This document shows, piece by piece, positions 42,275-50,617 of a DNA stretch of 64,000 nucleotides (position 1 is the stretch's first letter; every line of letters starts with the position of its first letter). The position numbers and the translations under genes are program-made. The notes beneath the pieces are model-generated. The model had not been told where the DNA came from, ran no database searches, and was given only the letters and a program-made list of their open reading frames with translations. Origin of the DNA: Tepidibacillus_B infernus (GTDB lineage Bacteria; Bacillota; Bacilli; Tepidibacillales; Tepidibacillaceae); NCBI RefSeq assembly GCF_048898065.1, contig NZ_JBLWFI010000001.1, positions 558,001-622,000 on the forward strand. The letters are read 5' to 3'.

Positions 42275-42305
42275 CCCGGTCAGCAGGAGATCGGGTTTGT
42301 TTGTA
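42275..42305 (+). terminator. Terminator of the spoIIIA operon
   Basis: CCCGGTC (42275-42281) pairs with GATCGGG (42289-42295), one G-T, followed by TTTGTTTGT. Confidence 0.65.
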
Positions 42306-42333
42306 TAATAATCTAATGTAGAATAAAAACAAC

Positions 42334-42369
42334 TAGTGGCTTACCACTGGAATAAACCTATGGTATAAT
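42334..42369 (+). promoter_or_regulatory. accB promoter with a palindrome over the -35
   Basis: TTACCA (42341-42346), 17-nt spacer, TATAAT (42364-42369). The palindrome AGTGG-CTTA-CCACT (42334-42347) covers the -35, so a repressor could compete there. It does not resemble the FapR site. Confidence 0.6.
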
Positions 42370-42404
42370 GTCGATTATGATTAAAGGAAACGGAGGTTAA
42401 CAAA

Positions 42405-42917
42405 ATGTTTAAAATTCATGAATTAAGAGAACTAATCAAACTGATTGATCAATCAAGTATCCAAGAATTTGAACTCGAGGTTGAAGGATCAAAATTGTCG
42501 ATGAAAAAAAGAGGTGAGGAGCCGGTATTTATCACCGCACAACCACAAGTTCAGGCTCCAGTTGCTCTTCAACAACCTACTCCGACACCACAAGTGGTAA
42601 AAGAAAAAGTAGAACCTGAAACGAAGGCGAATGCATCGGTAGTTGAAACTGTCCCAGCAAAAGTAGAGGATAAAAATCTTCATAAGATTAATTCGCCAAT
42701 GGTGGGAACCTTTTATAAAGCACCTGCTCCAGATGCAGACCCATATGTAAAAGTTGGGGATAAAGTAAATGAAAAGACCATTGTTTGTATTGTTGAAGCA
42801 ATGAAATTAATGAATGAAATTGAAGCAGAAGTAAAAGGAGAGATTGTTGAGGTTCTTGTAGAGAATGGGCAATTGGTTGAGTATGGCCAACCATTGTTTT
42901 TAGTCAAGGTTGAGTAG
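42405..42917 (+). CDS. accB: Biotin carboxyl carrier protein of acetyl-CoA carboxylase
   Basis: Carries carboxybiotin between biotin carboxylase and carboxyltransferase in the first step of fatty acid synthesis. 170 residues. N-terminal helical segment, Pro/Ala-rich linker (residues ~50-85), and a biotinyl domain with the biotinylated Lys in VEAMKLMNEIEA and INSPMVGTFYKAPAPDADP before it. GGAGG precedes ATG 42405. Co-transcribed with accC. Confidence 0.95.
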   Translation: MFKIHELRELIKLIDQSSIQEFELEVEGSKLSMKKRGEEPVFITAQPQVQAPVALQQPTPTPQVVKEKVEPETKANASVVETVPAKVEDKNLHKINSPMVGTFYKAPAPDADPYVKVGDKVNEKTIVCIVEAMKLMNEIEAEVKGEIVEVLVENGQLVEYGQPLFLVKVE

Positions 42918-42936
42918 AGGTGGGAAGGAGATTATC

Positions 42937-44283
42937 ATGTTTCATAAAGTATTGATCGCAAATCGTGGCGAAATTGCAGTAAGAATCATTAGAGCATGTC
43001 GTGAAATGGGTATTTTTACGGTAGCAGTTTATTCAGAAGCAGACCGTGATTCTTTACACGTAAAAATGGCCGATGAAGCCTATTGCATAGGGCCAACTGC
43101 TTCAAGGGATTCATATTTAAACTTCGCAAATATTATAAGCGTTGCTAAACTAACTGAGGCAGATGCAATCCATCCTGGGTATGGTTTTTTAGCCGAAAAT
43201 GCCGATTTTGCTGAAGTATGCTCCTCTTTTCAAATTGAATTTATTGGACCAACACCTGATGCGATACAGAAGATGGGAGAAAAAGCTGTTGCAAAGGACA
43301 CAATGAAAAAAGCAGGTGTACCTGTTGTACCAGGATCTGATGGTTTGATTGAGGATGTAGAAGAAGCCATTCAGTTAGCAAAGAAAATTGGTTATCCAGT
43401 GATTATCAAGGCGACAGCTGGTGGTGGCGGCAAAGGAATGAGGGTCGCCTATAATGATGAAGAATTGCGAAAATCCATTCGTATGGCACAACAAGAAGCA
43501 AAATCAGCATTTGGTAATTCAGGGGTTTACCTTGAAAAATACTTAGAAGAACCTAGACATATAGAAATACAAATTATTGGAGACAAGTATGGAAATGTGG
43601 TACATTTAGGCGAAAGAGATTGCTCTATTCAAAGACGACACCAAAAATTGATAGAAGAAGCACCTTCACCTGCCTTAACAAAAGAACTAAGGGAAAAAAT
43701 GGGGGAAGCTGCTGTTCGTGCAGCAAAAGCAGTCAATTACCATGGAGCCGGTACCATTGAGTTTTTATTAGATAAAGACCAATTTTATTTTATGGAGATG
43801 AATACAAGAATTCAGGTTGAACATCCTGTGACTGAACTTGTTACAGGAGTGGATCTGATAAAAGAACAAATTCGTGTAGCAGCAGGGGAGCCCTTATCGT
43901 TTAATCAAGAAGATATCCAATTTAATGGATGGGCGATAGAATGCAGAATCAATGCAGAAGATCCTTTTAAAAATTTCATGCCATCGCCTGGGAAAATCGA
44001 CTTTTATTTACCACCAGGAGGGCTTGGAGTCCGATTGGACAGTGCCGCTTATCCAGGTTATACAATATCTCCTTTTTACGATTCTATGATTGCAAAATTG
44101 ATCGTTTGGGGAAGAGATCGTGATGAGGCGATCTCAAGAATGAAGCGTGCTTTAGATGAATTTACAGTCGAAGGGGTTAAAACGACGATTCCTTTTCACT
44201 TAAAACTCTTAAATCATGAGTTATTTATAAAGGGTGATTTTGATACCAAATTTTTAGAAAAACACCCCATTCATAAAACATAA
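42937..44283 (+). CDS. accC: Biotin carboxylase, acetyl-CoA carboxylase subunit
   Basis: ATP-grasp enzyme that carboxylates biotin on AccB with bicarbonate. 448 residues. Landmarks: MFHKVLIANRGEIAVRIIRA, IHPGYGFLAENADFA, the glycine loop TAGGGGKGMRV, GERDCSIQRRHQKLIEEAPS, and MEMNTRIQVEHPVTE with the catalytic Glu and Arg. ATG 42937 has AAGGAGATTATC upstream; it begins 19 nt after accB. A promoter for yqhY follows. Confidence 0.95.
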   Translation: MFHKVLIANRGEIAVRIIRACREMGIFTVAVYSEADRDSLHVKMADEAYCIGPTASRDSYLNFANIISVAKLTEADAIHPGYGFLAENADFAEVCSSFQIEFIGPTPDAIQKMGEKAVAKDTMKKAGVPVVPGSDGLIEDVEEAIQLAKKIGYPVIIKATAGGGGKGMRVAYNDEELRKSIRMAQQEAKSAFGNSGVYLEKYLEEPRHIEIQIIGDKYGNVVHLGERDCSIQRRHQKLIEEAPSPALTKELREKMGEAAVRAAKAVNYHGAGTIEFLLDKDQFYFMEMNTRIQVEHPVTELVTGVDLIKEQIRVAAGEPLSFNQEDIQFNGWAIECRINAEDPFKNFMPSPGKIDFYLPPGGLGVRLDSAAYPGYTISPFYDSMIAKLIVWGRDRDEAISRMKRALDEFTVEGVKTTIPFHLKLLNHELFIKGDFDTKFLEKHPIHKT

Positions 44284-44290
44284 TGTAAAC

Positions 44291-44345
44291 TTGTCTTTTT
44301 TTACCTCCCATTGGTATAATAAACCCAAAGGACATTGGGAGGTAA
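44291..44345 (+). promoter_or_regulatory. yqhY promoter with inverted repeat
   Basis: TTGTCT (44291-44296), 18-nt spacer, TATAAT (44315-44320). TTACCTCCCA (44301-44310) in the spacer is the exact reverse complement of TGGGAGGTAA (44336-44345) at the ribosome binding site. The first arm is not in the RNA if transcription starts near 44327, so it would be a DNA operator if it has a role. Confidence 0.55.
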
Positions 44346-44349
44346 AATC

Positions 44350-44730
44350 ATGATGGAAAATGAGATCAAGGATTATGAAGTAACTGAAATCGGAACGATT
44401 CAGATCTCTCCGCAAGTTATTGAGGTCATTACCAAATTAAGTACGATTGAAGTAGAAGGTGTTGCAGGTTTAAGTGGTGGATTTACAGAAGGAATTGTAG
44501 AATTCTTGGGTCGTAATAAAAATACCACAAAAGGTATTAAAGTAGAAGTTGGGCAAAAAGAAACAGCTGTTGATGTCTCCGTGATTATAAAATACGGATA
44601 TCCTATTCCTAAAGTGGCTGAGGAGATTCAGCAAAGTGTAAAAAATGCGATTGAGAGTATGACTGAATTAACCGTAGTTGAAGTGAATGTACATATTGAT
44701 GCCATTCAAATTGAAGAAAAGGATGAATAA
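44350..44730 (+). CDS. yqhY: Asp23/Gls24 family envelope stress protein (YqhY)
   Basis: About 126 residues. The Asp23 pattern is present: GTIQISPQVIEVI, TIEVEGVAGLSGG, VEVGQKETAVDVSVIIKYG and EVNVHIDAI at the end. Such proteins coat the inner face of the membrane through AmaP in other Firmicutes, and YqhY affects acetyl-CoA carboxylase output in B. subtilis. ATG 44350 has GGGAGG upstream. amaP and a DUF2273 gene follow. Confidence 0.92.
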   Translation: MMENEIKDYEVTEIGTIQISPQVIEVITKLSTIEVEGVAGLSGGFTEGIVEFLGRNKNTTKGIKVEVGQKETAVDVSVIIKYGYPIPKVAEEIQQSVKNAIESMTELTVVEVNVHIDAIQIEEKDE

Positions 44731-44743
44731 TGAATGGAAAAGT

Positions 44744-44765
44744 CCCCCTGTGCACAAACAGGGGG
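44744..44765 (+). other. GC-rich hairpin between yqhY and amaP
   Basis: Perfect 8-bp stem CCCCCTGT/ACAGGGGG around 6 nt. No T-run follows, so it is not a classical terminator. It could partly attenuate amaP or stabilise the 3' end of the yqhY mRNA. Confidence 0.55.
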
Positions 44766-44788
44766 TTCATAGGTTGGGAGGACGTCAA

Positions 44789-45337
44789 ATGAAAAGTTTC
44801 GATCGTTTTTTCCTATTCCTTTACAGTATTACTTTCTTAATTGTATCGTTGGTTGCACTACTGGTAGGAGTGGGATTTCTACAATATAACTTGCTTATTG
44901 AACTTATTGAAAAGATCTATTTTGATTATCCACTTGTTTTATTAGGGATAAGCATAGTTACTTTGTTTTTTAGCATTTATTTCTTGGCTAGAAGTTTACA
45001 ATCTAAAAAGGGAATCTCCACATTTCGTAAACGTTTAGAAATCGGAGAGGTTCAAATTTCAATGGAATCATTAGAAACTCTTGTAACTAGAGTTTCTTCT
45101 AAAGTCAAAGGTGTAAGAGAATTAAAAGCAAGGGTAAAACCGGAAGAAAACGGGACGATTACGATTCTAGTGAAAGTATTTGTTGATGGAGAAACGCCTA
45201 TGCCTTTAATTACAGAAGAAATTCAACAACAGGTTAAAGAAAATATAGAACATATTTCTGGTATTACAGTTGGACAAGTGCATGTAATGATCTCCAATAT
45301 TAGCCAAAATACTGTGAGAAAGCCTCGTGTAGAATAG
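44789..45337 (+). CDS. amaP: AmaP, alkaline shock response membrane anchor protein
   Basis: About 182 residues. Two membrane segments at the N-terminus (FFLFLYSITFLIVSLVALLV, YPLVLLGISIVTLFFSIYFL) and a cytosolic C-terminal domain of Asp23-like type (ITILVKVFVDGETPMPLITE, VGQVHVMISNI). In S. aureus AmaP anchors Asp23. ATG 44789 has GGGAGG upstream; a long open frame from 44687 overlapping yqhY is not used. Confidence 0.9.
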   Translation: MKSFDRFFLFLYSITFLIVSLVALLVGVGFLQYNLLIELIEKIYFDYPLVLLGISIVTLFFSIYFLARSLQSKKGISTFRKRLEIGEVQISMESLETLVTRVSSKVKGVRELKARVKPEENGTITILVKVFVDGETPMPLITEEIQQQVKENIEHISGITVGQVHVMISNISQNTVRKPRVE

Positions 45338-45350
45338 GGGGGCTAATAGA

Positions 45351-45566
45351 GTGTTCTTAAAACTTTGGGAAGAGCATCCAGGTACTATAGTTGGGCTGAT
45401 TAGTGGTTTATTTGTTGGATTTATCTTTTTATTCGTTGGGTTTTGGAAAACAATTATTTTTCTAGGATTTGTTGGTATGGGGTTGTACATCGGGAAAAAA
45501 ATAGATGCTAGAGAAGACTTGCATGATGTCTTAGCGGAAATCCTTCCAGAAAAATTCTTAAAATAA
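45351..45566 (+). CDS. DUF2273 small membrane protein
   Basis: 71 residues with two close membrane segments (TIVGLISGLFVGFIFLFVGF, TIIFLGFVGMGLYIG) and an acidic helical tail (DAREDLHDVLAEILPEKFL). DUF2273 genes travel with asp23 and amaP in Firmicutes, as here. GTG 45351 follows GGGGGG. The complex with AmaP is an inference. Confidence 0.88.
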   Translation: MFLKLWEEHPGTIVGLISGLFVGFIFLFVGFWKTIIFLGFVGMGLYIGKKIDAREDLHDVLAEILPEKFLK

Positions 45567-45609
45567 GATAGTCAACTAAGTAGAAACCTATCATTCTTTT
45601 ACACGTATT

Positions 45610-45640
45610 AAGCCACCTAGTATGGTGGTTTTTCTTTTTT
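45610..45640 (+). terminator. Terminator of the yqhY-amaP operon
   Basis: AAGCCACC/GGTGGTTT stem with a 6-nt loop and a T-rich tail, 43 nt after the DUF2273 gene. Confidence 0.82.
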
Positions 45641-45680
45641 GGTATGATAAGATAAAAGAGGAAATTTTTAAGAAGGAGAA

Positions 45681-46121
45681 ATGACTGTGAAACGTAGTGT
45701 CTTAAGAGAAAAAGTATTACAAATTTTATTTCAAATGGATCTAGCTGATATTGAAATAGAGAATGCCATAGATTCAGTAACAGAAGACGAAAATTTTAGC
45801 GAGGAAGATCTCTCATTTATCAAAAATCGAGTAAATGGATCGTATCATCATCTTAAGGAAATTGATGAGGAAATTAGTCAATTTTTAAAAGGATGGCAAC
45901 TAGATCGACTTGCAAAGGTTGACAGAGCGATTTTAAGGATGTCAACATTTGAACTGATGAATATTGAAGATGTACCAGTTAAGGTAACCCTTAATGAAGC
46001 AGTAGAATTAGCTAAAAGATTTGGTTCAGATCAATCTCCAAAATTTATAAATGGTGTATTAGGTTCAATGGTTAAAGCCAACCCACAGTGGGATTCAAAG
46101 GGACAGACGGTTACAGAATAG
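45681..46121 (+). CDS. nusB: Transcription antitermination factor NusB
   Basis: All-helical RNA-binding protein, 146 residues, that joins NusE on boxA in rRNA antitermination. Family residues: KRSVLREKVLQILFQMD, RLAKVDRAILRMSTFELM and KRFGSDQSPKFINGVLGSM. ATG 45681 has AAGGAGA upstream. It starts the nusB-kae1-like-folD-xseAB-ispA run. Confidence 0.94.
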   Translation: MTVKRSVLREKVLQILFQMDLADIEIENAIDSVTEDENFSEEDLSFIKNRVNGSYHHLKEIDEEISQFLKGWQLDRLAKVDRAILRMSTFELMNIEDVPVKVTLNEAVELAKRFGSDQSPKFINGVLGSMVKANPQWDSKGQTVTE

Positions 46122-46129
46122 GAGTTAAA

Positions 46130-47089
46130 ATGAGGAAAAAAAGTTTTTTGGGAATAGATACCAGCAATTATATGACATCAATCTGTTTTATTGATAAAAA
46201 TAGGGAAGTACTCTATGAAGCAAAAAAGCTCCTTCAGGTTGGACATGGGAAAAGAGGACTTCAACAGTCGGAAGCCTTATTTCAACATGTCAGGAATTTA
46301 CCTGAACTATTTAAAAATTGGTATGGAACAGAGGAGTTTGAACTAAGTGGAATTGCAGTTAGTCGTGCACCTAGGCCTGATAAAGATTCTTATATGCCCG
46401 TATTTTTAGCAGGGTTAAGTGTTGCTGAAAGTATGTCAGCAACGTTTCATGTTCCAATCTATTTTACAACGCATCAAGAAGGCCATATCGCTGCAGGGTT
46501 ATATAGTGCAGAAAAACGACCAAAAAATAAGCATTTTCTTACAGTTCATTTATCTGGTGGAACAAGCGAGATTTTATTTGTAGATCAGATGGATTCAGGT
46601 TTTCAAATCATAAAGCTTGGGGGAACCCTTGATCTTCATGCTGGTCAACTCATTGATCGTATTGGTGTGCTACTCGGATTTTCATTTCCAGCTGGACGTT
46701 TTGTCGAGGAACTCGCCTTGTCAAGTCACACTGAGTTCAAAAGAATTCCTTCTTCAATCAAAGAGCTTTCTTTTCATTTTTCAGGTGCAGAGAATGAAGC
46801 AATGAAAAGAATTAAGAATGGTGAGCCTAAAGAAGAAGTAGCTAGGGCAATAGAGCACAATATTGCAACAACGATAAGTAAGGTATTAAGAAAAGCTATT
46901 GAACAAGGCTATCCAAAAGAAATTTTAATTGTTGGTGGGGTTGCTCAAAACCAATATATTCGAGAATATTTAATCAAACGTTTAGAACATAGAAGTGTTG
47001 GAGCAGCTCTGTTTTTTGCAAAAAAGGAATACTCTGGGGACAATGCTTTTGGAGTAGCAAACATCGGACTTAATCAATGGAATGTTTAG
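46130..47089 (+). CDS. Kae1/TsaD-like paralogue of unknown function (peptidase M22 family)
   Basis: ASKHA-fold protein of about 319 residues. The N-terminus FLGIDTSNYMTSICF, the HxxxH metal motif in THQEGHIAAGLY, VHLSGGTSEILFV, DRIGVLLGFSFPAGRFVEEL, VGGVAQNQYIREYL and SGDNAFGVANIGL follow TsaD. It differs from TsaD: there is no tsaB/tsaE nearby and it is shorter and divergent. Similar genes beside nusB occur in other thermophilic bacilli. It may modify something other than tRNA. ATG 46130 has AGGAG upstream. Confidence 0.8.
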   Translation: MRKKSFLGIDTSNYMTSICFIDKNREVLYEAKKLLQVGHGKRGLQQSEALFQHVRNLPELFKNWYGTEEFELSGIAVSRAPRPDKDSYMPVFLAGLSVAESMSATFHVPIYFTTHQEGHIAAGLYSAEKRPKNKHFLTVHLSGGTSEILFVDQMDSGFQIIKLGGTLDLHAGQLIDRIGVLLGFSFPAGRFVEELALSSHTEFKRIPSSIKELSFHFSGAENEAMKRIKNGEPKEEVARAIEHNIATTISKVLRKAIEQGYPKEILIVGGVAQNQYIREYLIKRLEHRSVGAALFFAKKEYSGDNAFGVANIGLNQWNV

Positions 47090-47176
47090 AATATTATTAT
47101 GTTTTGCCTTTACAAAATCTTTCCTATCCATATACACTAGATGATAATGATGAAATAATTTTTAGGAGGTCTATTT

Positions 47177-48034
47177 ATGTCCGCGCAAATCATTAGTGGT
47201 AAAGAGGTAGCAAAAAGTATAAGAGAAGAATTAAAATTAGAAGTTGAAACGTTAAAAGAGCAAGGAATTACTCCTGGATTATCGGTTATTTTAGTAGGAA
47301 ATGATCCTGCTTCCCACTCCTATGTCAAGGGGAAGGCAAAGGGGTGTGAAGAAGTTGGAATTAAATCTGAAGTGATTTACTTGGAAGAAACAATTTCTCA
47401 AGAGACCCTTTTGGCAGAAATAGAAAGATTAAATCTAGATTCAAATGTTCATGGTATATTAGTTCAGTTACCTCTACCGAAACATATTGAAGAAGACGCG
47501 ATCATTAATGCGATTGACCCTAAAAAGGATGTAGATGGTTTTCATCCAATCAATGTTGGGAAAATGATGATTGGTGAAGATGCTTATCTACCTTGTACAC
47601 CACATGGGATCATTGAGTTAATTAAACGTACGGGCACTGAAATCAAAGGTAAGCATGCAGTTGTGATTGGCAGAAGTAATATTGTAGGTAAACCCGTTTC
47701 AATTCTTTTATTAAAAGAACATGCCACTGTCACCATTGCCCATTCTAGAACACAAAATCTTAAGGAAATTACGAGACAAGCAGATATTCTGGTGGTAGCA
47801 ATCGGAAAGCCTCAAATTATCACAAAAGATTTTGTATCACCAGGAACACTCGTGATTGATGTTGGGGTTAATCGTTTAGAAACTGGGAAATTGGTTGGAG
47901 ATGTTGATTTTGAAGGAGTCTCTAACGTCGCTAGTTATATCACGCCAGTACCAGGTGGAGTAGGGCCAATGACCATCACCATGTTATTAAAAAATACGAT
48001 TGAAGCTGCAAAAAAAATAAACAAACTGAAGTAG
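47177..48034 (+). CDS. folD: Methylenetetrahydrofolate dehydrogenase / cyclohydrolase
   Basis: Bifunctional one-carbon enzyme of 285 residues, interconverting 5,10-methylene-, methenyl- and 10-formyl-THF with NADP. Motifs: VGNDPASHSYVKGKAKGCEE with the catalytic Tyr-Lys region, GILVQLPLPKHI, PKKDVDGFHPINVG, VIGRSNIVGKPVSILL, and PVPGGVGPMTITML. ATG 47177 has AGGAGG upstream. It links to the glycine cleavage system (methylene-THF producer) by pathway. Confidence 0.96.
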   Translation: MSAQIISGKEVAKSIREELKLEVETLKEQGITPGLSVILVGNDPASHSYVKGKAKGCEEVGIKSEVIYLEETISQETLLAEIERLNLDSNVHGILVQLPLPKHIEEDAIINAIDPKKDVDGFHPINVGKMMIGEDAYLPCTPHGIIELIKRTGTEIKGKHAVVIGRSNIVGKPVSILLLKEHATVTIAHSRTQNLKEITRQADILVVAIGKPQIITKDFVSPGTLVIDVGVNRLETGKLVGDVDFEGVSNVASYITPVPGGVGPMTITMLLKNTIEAAKKINKLK

Positions 48035-48044
48035 GAGGATTTTT

Positions 48045-49409
48045 TTGATAATTGATCAAAATAAAGTATATAGTATTAAAGAATTAACCTTATATCTTAA
48101 GACTTTATTGGATCATGACCCAATCCTTTCAAATGTATGGTTGCAAGGAGAAATCTCTAACTATACCCACCATTCTAGCGGGCATATGTATTTTACGTTA
48201 AAGGATGAAGAAAGCCGATTACGTTGTATTATGTTTGCTGGAAATAACCGTTTTCTAAAGTTTATTCCGAAAAACGGAATGAAAGTGATGGCAAGAGGGT
48301 ATATATCTATTTTTGAACGAGATGGTCAATATCAATTCTATATTCAGGAAATGCAACCTGATGGGATTGGTCAACTTTATTTGGCTTATGAACAATTAAA
48401 AGAAAAATTAGAAAAAGAAGGATTATTTGATCCGCTAAATAAAAAATTATTACCCCCCTACCCACAAACAATCGGGATTATTACATCTCCGACTGGCGCA
48501 GCAATTCGGGATATGATTATAACCATGAAGAGGAGATATCCTCTGGTAAACATCTTGCTTTTTCCTGTCTTGGTACAAGGACAAGGAGCTGCTGAATCAA
48601 TCGCAGAGGCCATACAGAAGTTGAATCAATACGCTGGGATCGATATCCTAATTGTAGGGCGTGGTGGGGGATCGATAGAAGAATTGTGGGCTTTTAATGA
48701 AGAGATTGTTGCTAGGAGTATTTATCAATCAAAGATACCGGTGATTAGTGCAGTAGGGCATGAAACAGATTTCACCATTGCTGACTTTGTCGCAGATATC
48801 AGAGCAGCAACACCAACTGCAGCAGCTGAAATTGCTGTACCTCATATTGACGAATTAAAGGTAAGCTTAGCTTATTTAGTAAAGAGATTAGAAAAACGAT
48901 TATTACAAAATGTAGAACATTCAAAAAACTTGTTATCCAATGTTCTACGCTCTATTATTTTTCGGCGCCCTGAACAACTGTGGTCTAACCAGATACAACA
49001 ATTGGATCGATTGGAAGAAAGGTTAAACCACTCCCTACAACGTTATGTGTCGATTCACAAGGAAAAGGTTCAAAATGTTTATCAGCAGTTATTATTAGAA
49101 AAACCTGATCAAAAACTGAAAAGGGAAAGAGAAAAACTAAACTTTTTAAAAACACAGCTCATTCGCGAACTTAAAGTGATTAAAGATCAATCCGAAAAAA
49201 AATTAGCAGTAAAAATGGGACAATTAGATGCTTTAAGCCCTTTAAAAGTAATGCAAAGAGGATTTTCAATCGCATATAATGAGGAAGGCACCCAATTATT
49301 AAAATCTATCCAACAAGTGAACTTAGGTGATATTATTCGACTTCGCTTGCAAGATGGACAGTTACACTGTCAGGTGTGGAGTTTGGAGGAAGAAAAAAAT
49401 GAAAAATGA
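48045..49409 (+). CDS. xseA: Exodeoxyribonuclease VII large subunit
   Basis: Catalytic subunit of Exo VII, which degrades single-stranded DNA from both ends. 454 residues. N-terminal OB fold (NVWLQGEISNYTHHSSGHMY, TLKDEESRLRCIMF) and the catalytic domain (IGIITSPTGAAIRDMIITMK, IVGRGGGSIEELWAFNEE, ISAVGHETDFTIADFVAD). The coiled-coil C-terminal region binds XseB. Start is TTG 48045, after AGGAGGAT. Overlaps xseB by 11 nt. Confidence 0.95.
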   Translation: MIIDQNKVYSIKELTLYLKTLLDHDPILSNVWLQGEISNYTHHSSGHMYFTLKDEESRLRCIMFAGNNRFLKFIPKNGMKVMARGYISIFERDGQYQFYIQEMQPDGIGQLYLAYEQLKEKLEKEGLFDPLNKKLLPPYPQTIGIITSPTGAAIRDMIITMKRRYPLVNILLFPVLVQGQGAAESIAEAIQKLNQYAGIDILIVGRGGGSIEELWAFNEEIVARSIYQSKIPVISAVGHETDFTIADFVADIRAATPTAAAEIAVPHIDELKVSLAYLVKRLEKRLLQNVEHSKNLLSNVLRSIIFRRPEQLWSNQIQQLDRLEERLNHSLQRYVSIHKEKVQNVYQQLLLEKPDQKLKREREKLNFLKTQLIRELKVIKDQSEKKLAVKMGQLDALSPLKVMQRGFSIAYNEEGTQLLKSIQQVNLGDIIRLRLQDGQLHCQVWSLEEEKNEK

Positions 49410-49665
49410 AGAGTTATTAACTGATGATCAAATCAATGAACTTTCTTTTGAACAATCATTAGAACGGTTGGAAATCATCGTGGAGAAGCTGGAGTCTGGG
49501 AATGTACCTCTAGAAAAAGCAATCGATCTATTCCAAGAGGGAATGAAATTAGCAAAACGTTGTCATTCAAAATTAGAAAATATCGAGCATAAAGTTGAAG
49601 TTTTGTTAGAAAAAGATGGCGAATGGCTTAAAAAACCATTTGAATATGATGAGGGAGCGGAATAA
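49399..49665 (+). CDS. xseB: Exodeoxyribonuclease VII small subunit
   Basis: 88 residues, mostly helical. The family core is SFEQSLERLEIIVEKLESGN and VPLEKAIDLFQEGMKLAKRC. ATG 49399 has GGAGGAAG upstream; the frame to 49327 within xseA is not used. Several copies bind each XseA. Confidence 0.95.
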   Translation: MKNEELLTDDQINELSFEQSLERLEIIVEKLESGNVPLEKAIDLFQEGMKLAKRCHSKLENIEHKVEVLLEKDGEWLKKPFEYDEGAE

Positions 49666-49673
49666 ATACCAAG

Positions 49674-50564
49674 ATGACAGTCATTAGTAATTACATCACT
49701 GAAAAAGCCCATCTGATTAACCAAGCAATTACTAAATTTTTACCATCAGATGGGGTGCCTTCCATTTTAAAAGAAGCTATGGAATACTCTTTAACCGCTG
49801 GAGGAAAACGGATTCGACCTGTTTTAGCAATTGCAACTTACGAAGCTTTTAATAAAAATGGTAATGACATTCTACCCATAGCAATTAATCTTGAATATCT
49901 TCATACCTATTCGTTAATTCATGATGATTTGCCTTGCATGGATAATGACGATTTTCGAAGAGGAAAACCAACGAATCATAAAGTGTATGGCGAAGCAATA
50001 GCCGTTTTAGCTGGTGATGCGTTACTAACTCATGCCTTTGGTAATATGGCTAAATTTCTAAAAAAAATGTCTGTATCTATTGAAACGGCTTTACAAATAA
50101 TTGAAGAGTTTGCTAACTACACTGGTGCAAGTGGAGTGGTTGGTGGCCAAGTCCTAGACATGCTAGGTGAGCAAGGTACCACCACATTAGAAAATTTACT
50201 TCAAATACATACACATAAAACAGGTGATTTATTGGTTTTCTCTGTTCGCTTGGGAGCCTTAGCAGCTGGTGCATCAGAATTTCAATTACAAAAACTAACA
50301 GAATTTGCGCGGAAAATAGGATTAGCTTTTCAAATCCAAGATGATATTCTTGATATCATTGGGGATTCGAATAAATTAGGGAAGAAAGTTGGAAGTGACC
50401 AAATCAATCAAAAAGTTACTTATCCATACTTTAAAGGGATCGAACAATCGAAAAAAGAAGTAGACGAACTAATTACATCAGCAAAAAAATCGATTCAGGA
50501 TATTGGTATTGAGACCAATCATTTATATGAAATTGCTAATTTCCTCATATACCGGGAAAATTAA
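49674..50564 (+). CDS. ispA: Farnesyl/geranyl diphosphate synthase
   Basis: Trans-prenyltransferase of 296 residues that condenses IPP with DMAPP and GPP. First Asp-rich motif HDDLPCMDNDDFRRGKPTNH, second DDILDIIGD, plus AGGKRIRPVL for diphosphate binding. Chain length is farnesyl by family, with residues before the first motif (YLHTYSLI) as expected. ATG 49674 lies 8 nt after xseB. dxs and OLE RNA follow, with a promoter in between. Confidence 0.94.
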   Translation: MTVISNYITEKAHLINQAITKFLPSDGVPSILKEAMEYSLTAGGKRIRPVLAIATYEAFNKNGNDILPIAINLEYLHTYSLIHDDLPCMDNDDFRRGKPTNHKVYGEAIAVLAGDALLTHAFGNMAKFLKKMSVSIETALQIIEEFANYTGASGVVGGQVLDMLGEQGTTTLENLLQIHTHKTGDLLVFSVRLGALAAGASEFQLQKLTEFARKIGLAFQIQDDILDIIGDSNKLGKKVGSDQINQKVTYPYFKGIEQSKKEVDELITSAKKSIQDIGIETNHLYEIANFLIYREN

Positions 50565-50577
50565 GATGAAATGGCTT

Positions 50578-50606
50578 TTGTTAATTTAATAGATTTATGG
50601 TATAAT
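50578..50606 (+). promoter_or_regulatory. Sigma-A-like promoter of the OLE RNA
   Basis: TTGTTA (50578-50583), 17-nt spacer, TATAAT (50601-50606). Transcription would begin near 50613, five bases before the first stem of the OLE RNA. It gives the RNA an independent promoter inside the ispA-dxs operon. Confidence 0.72.
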
Positions 50607-50617
50607 TATTGCTGTTT

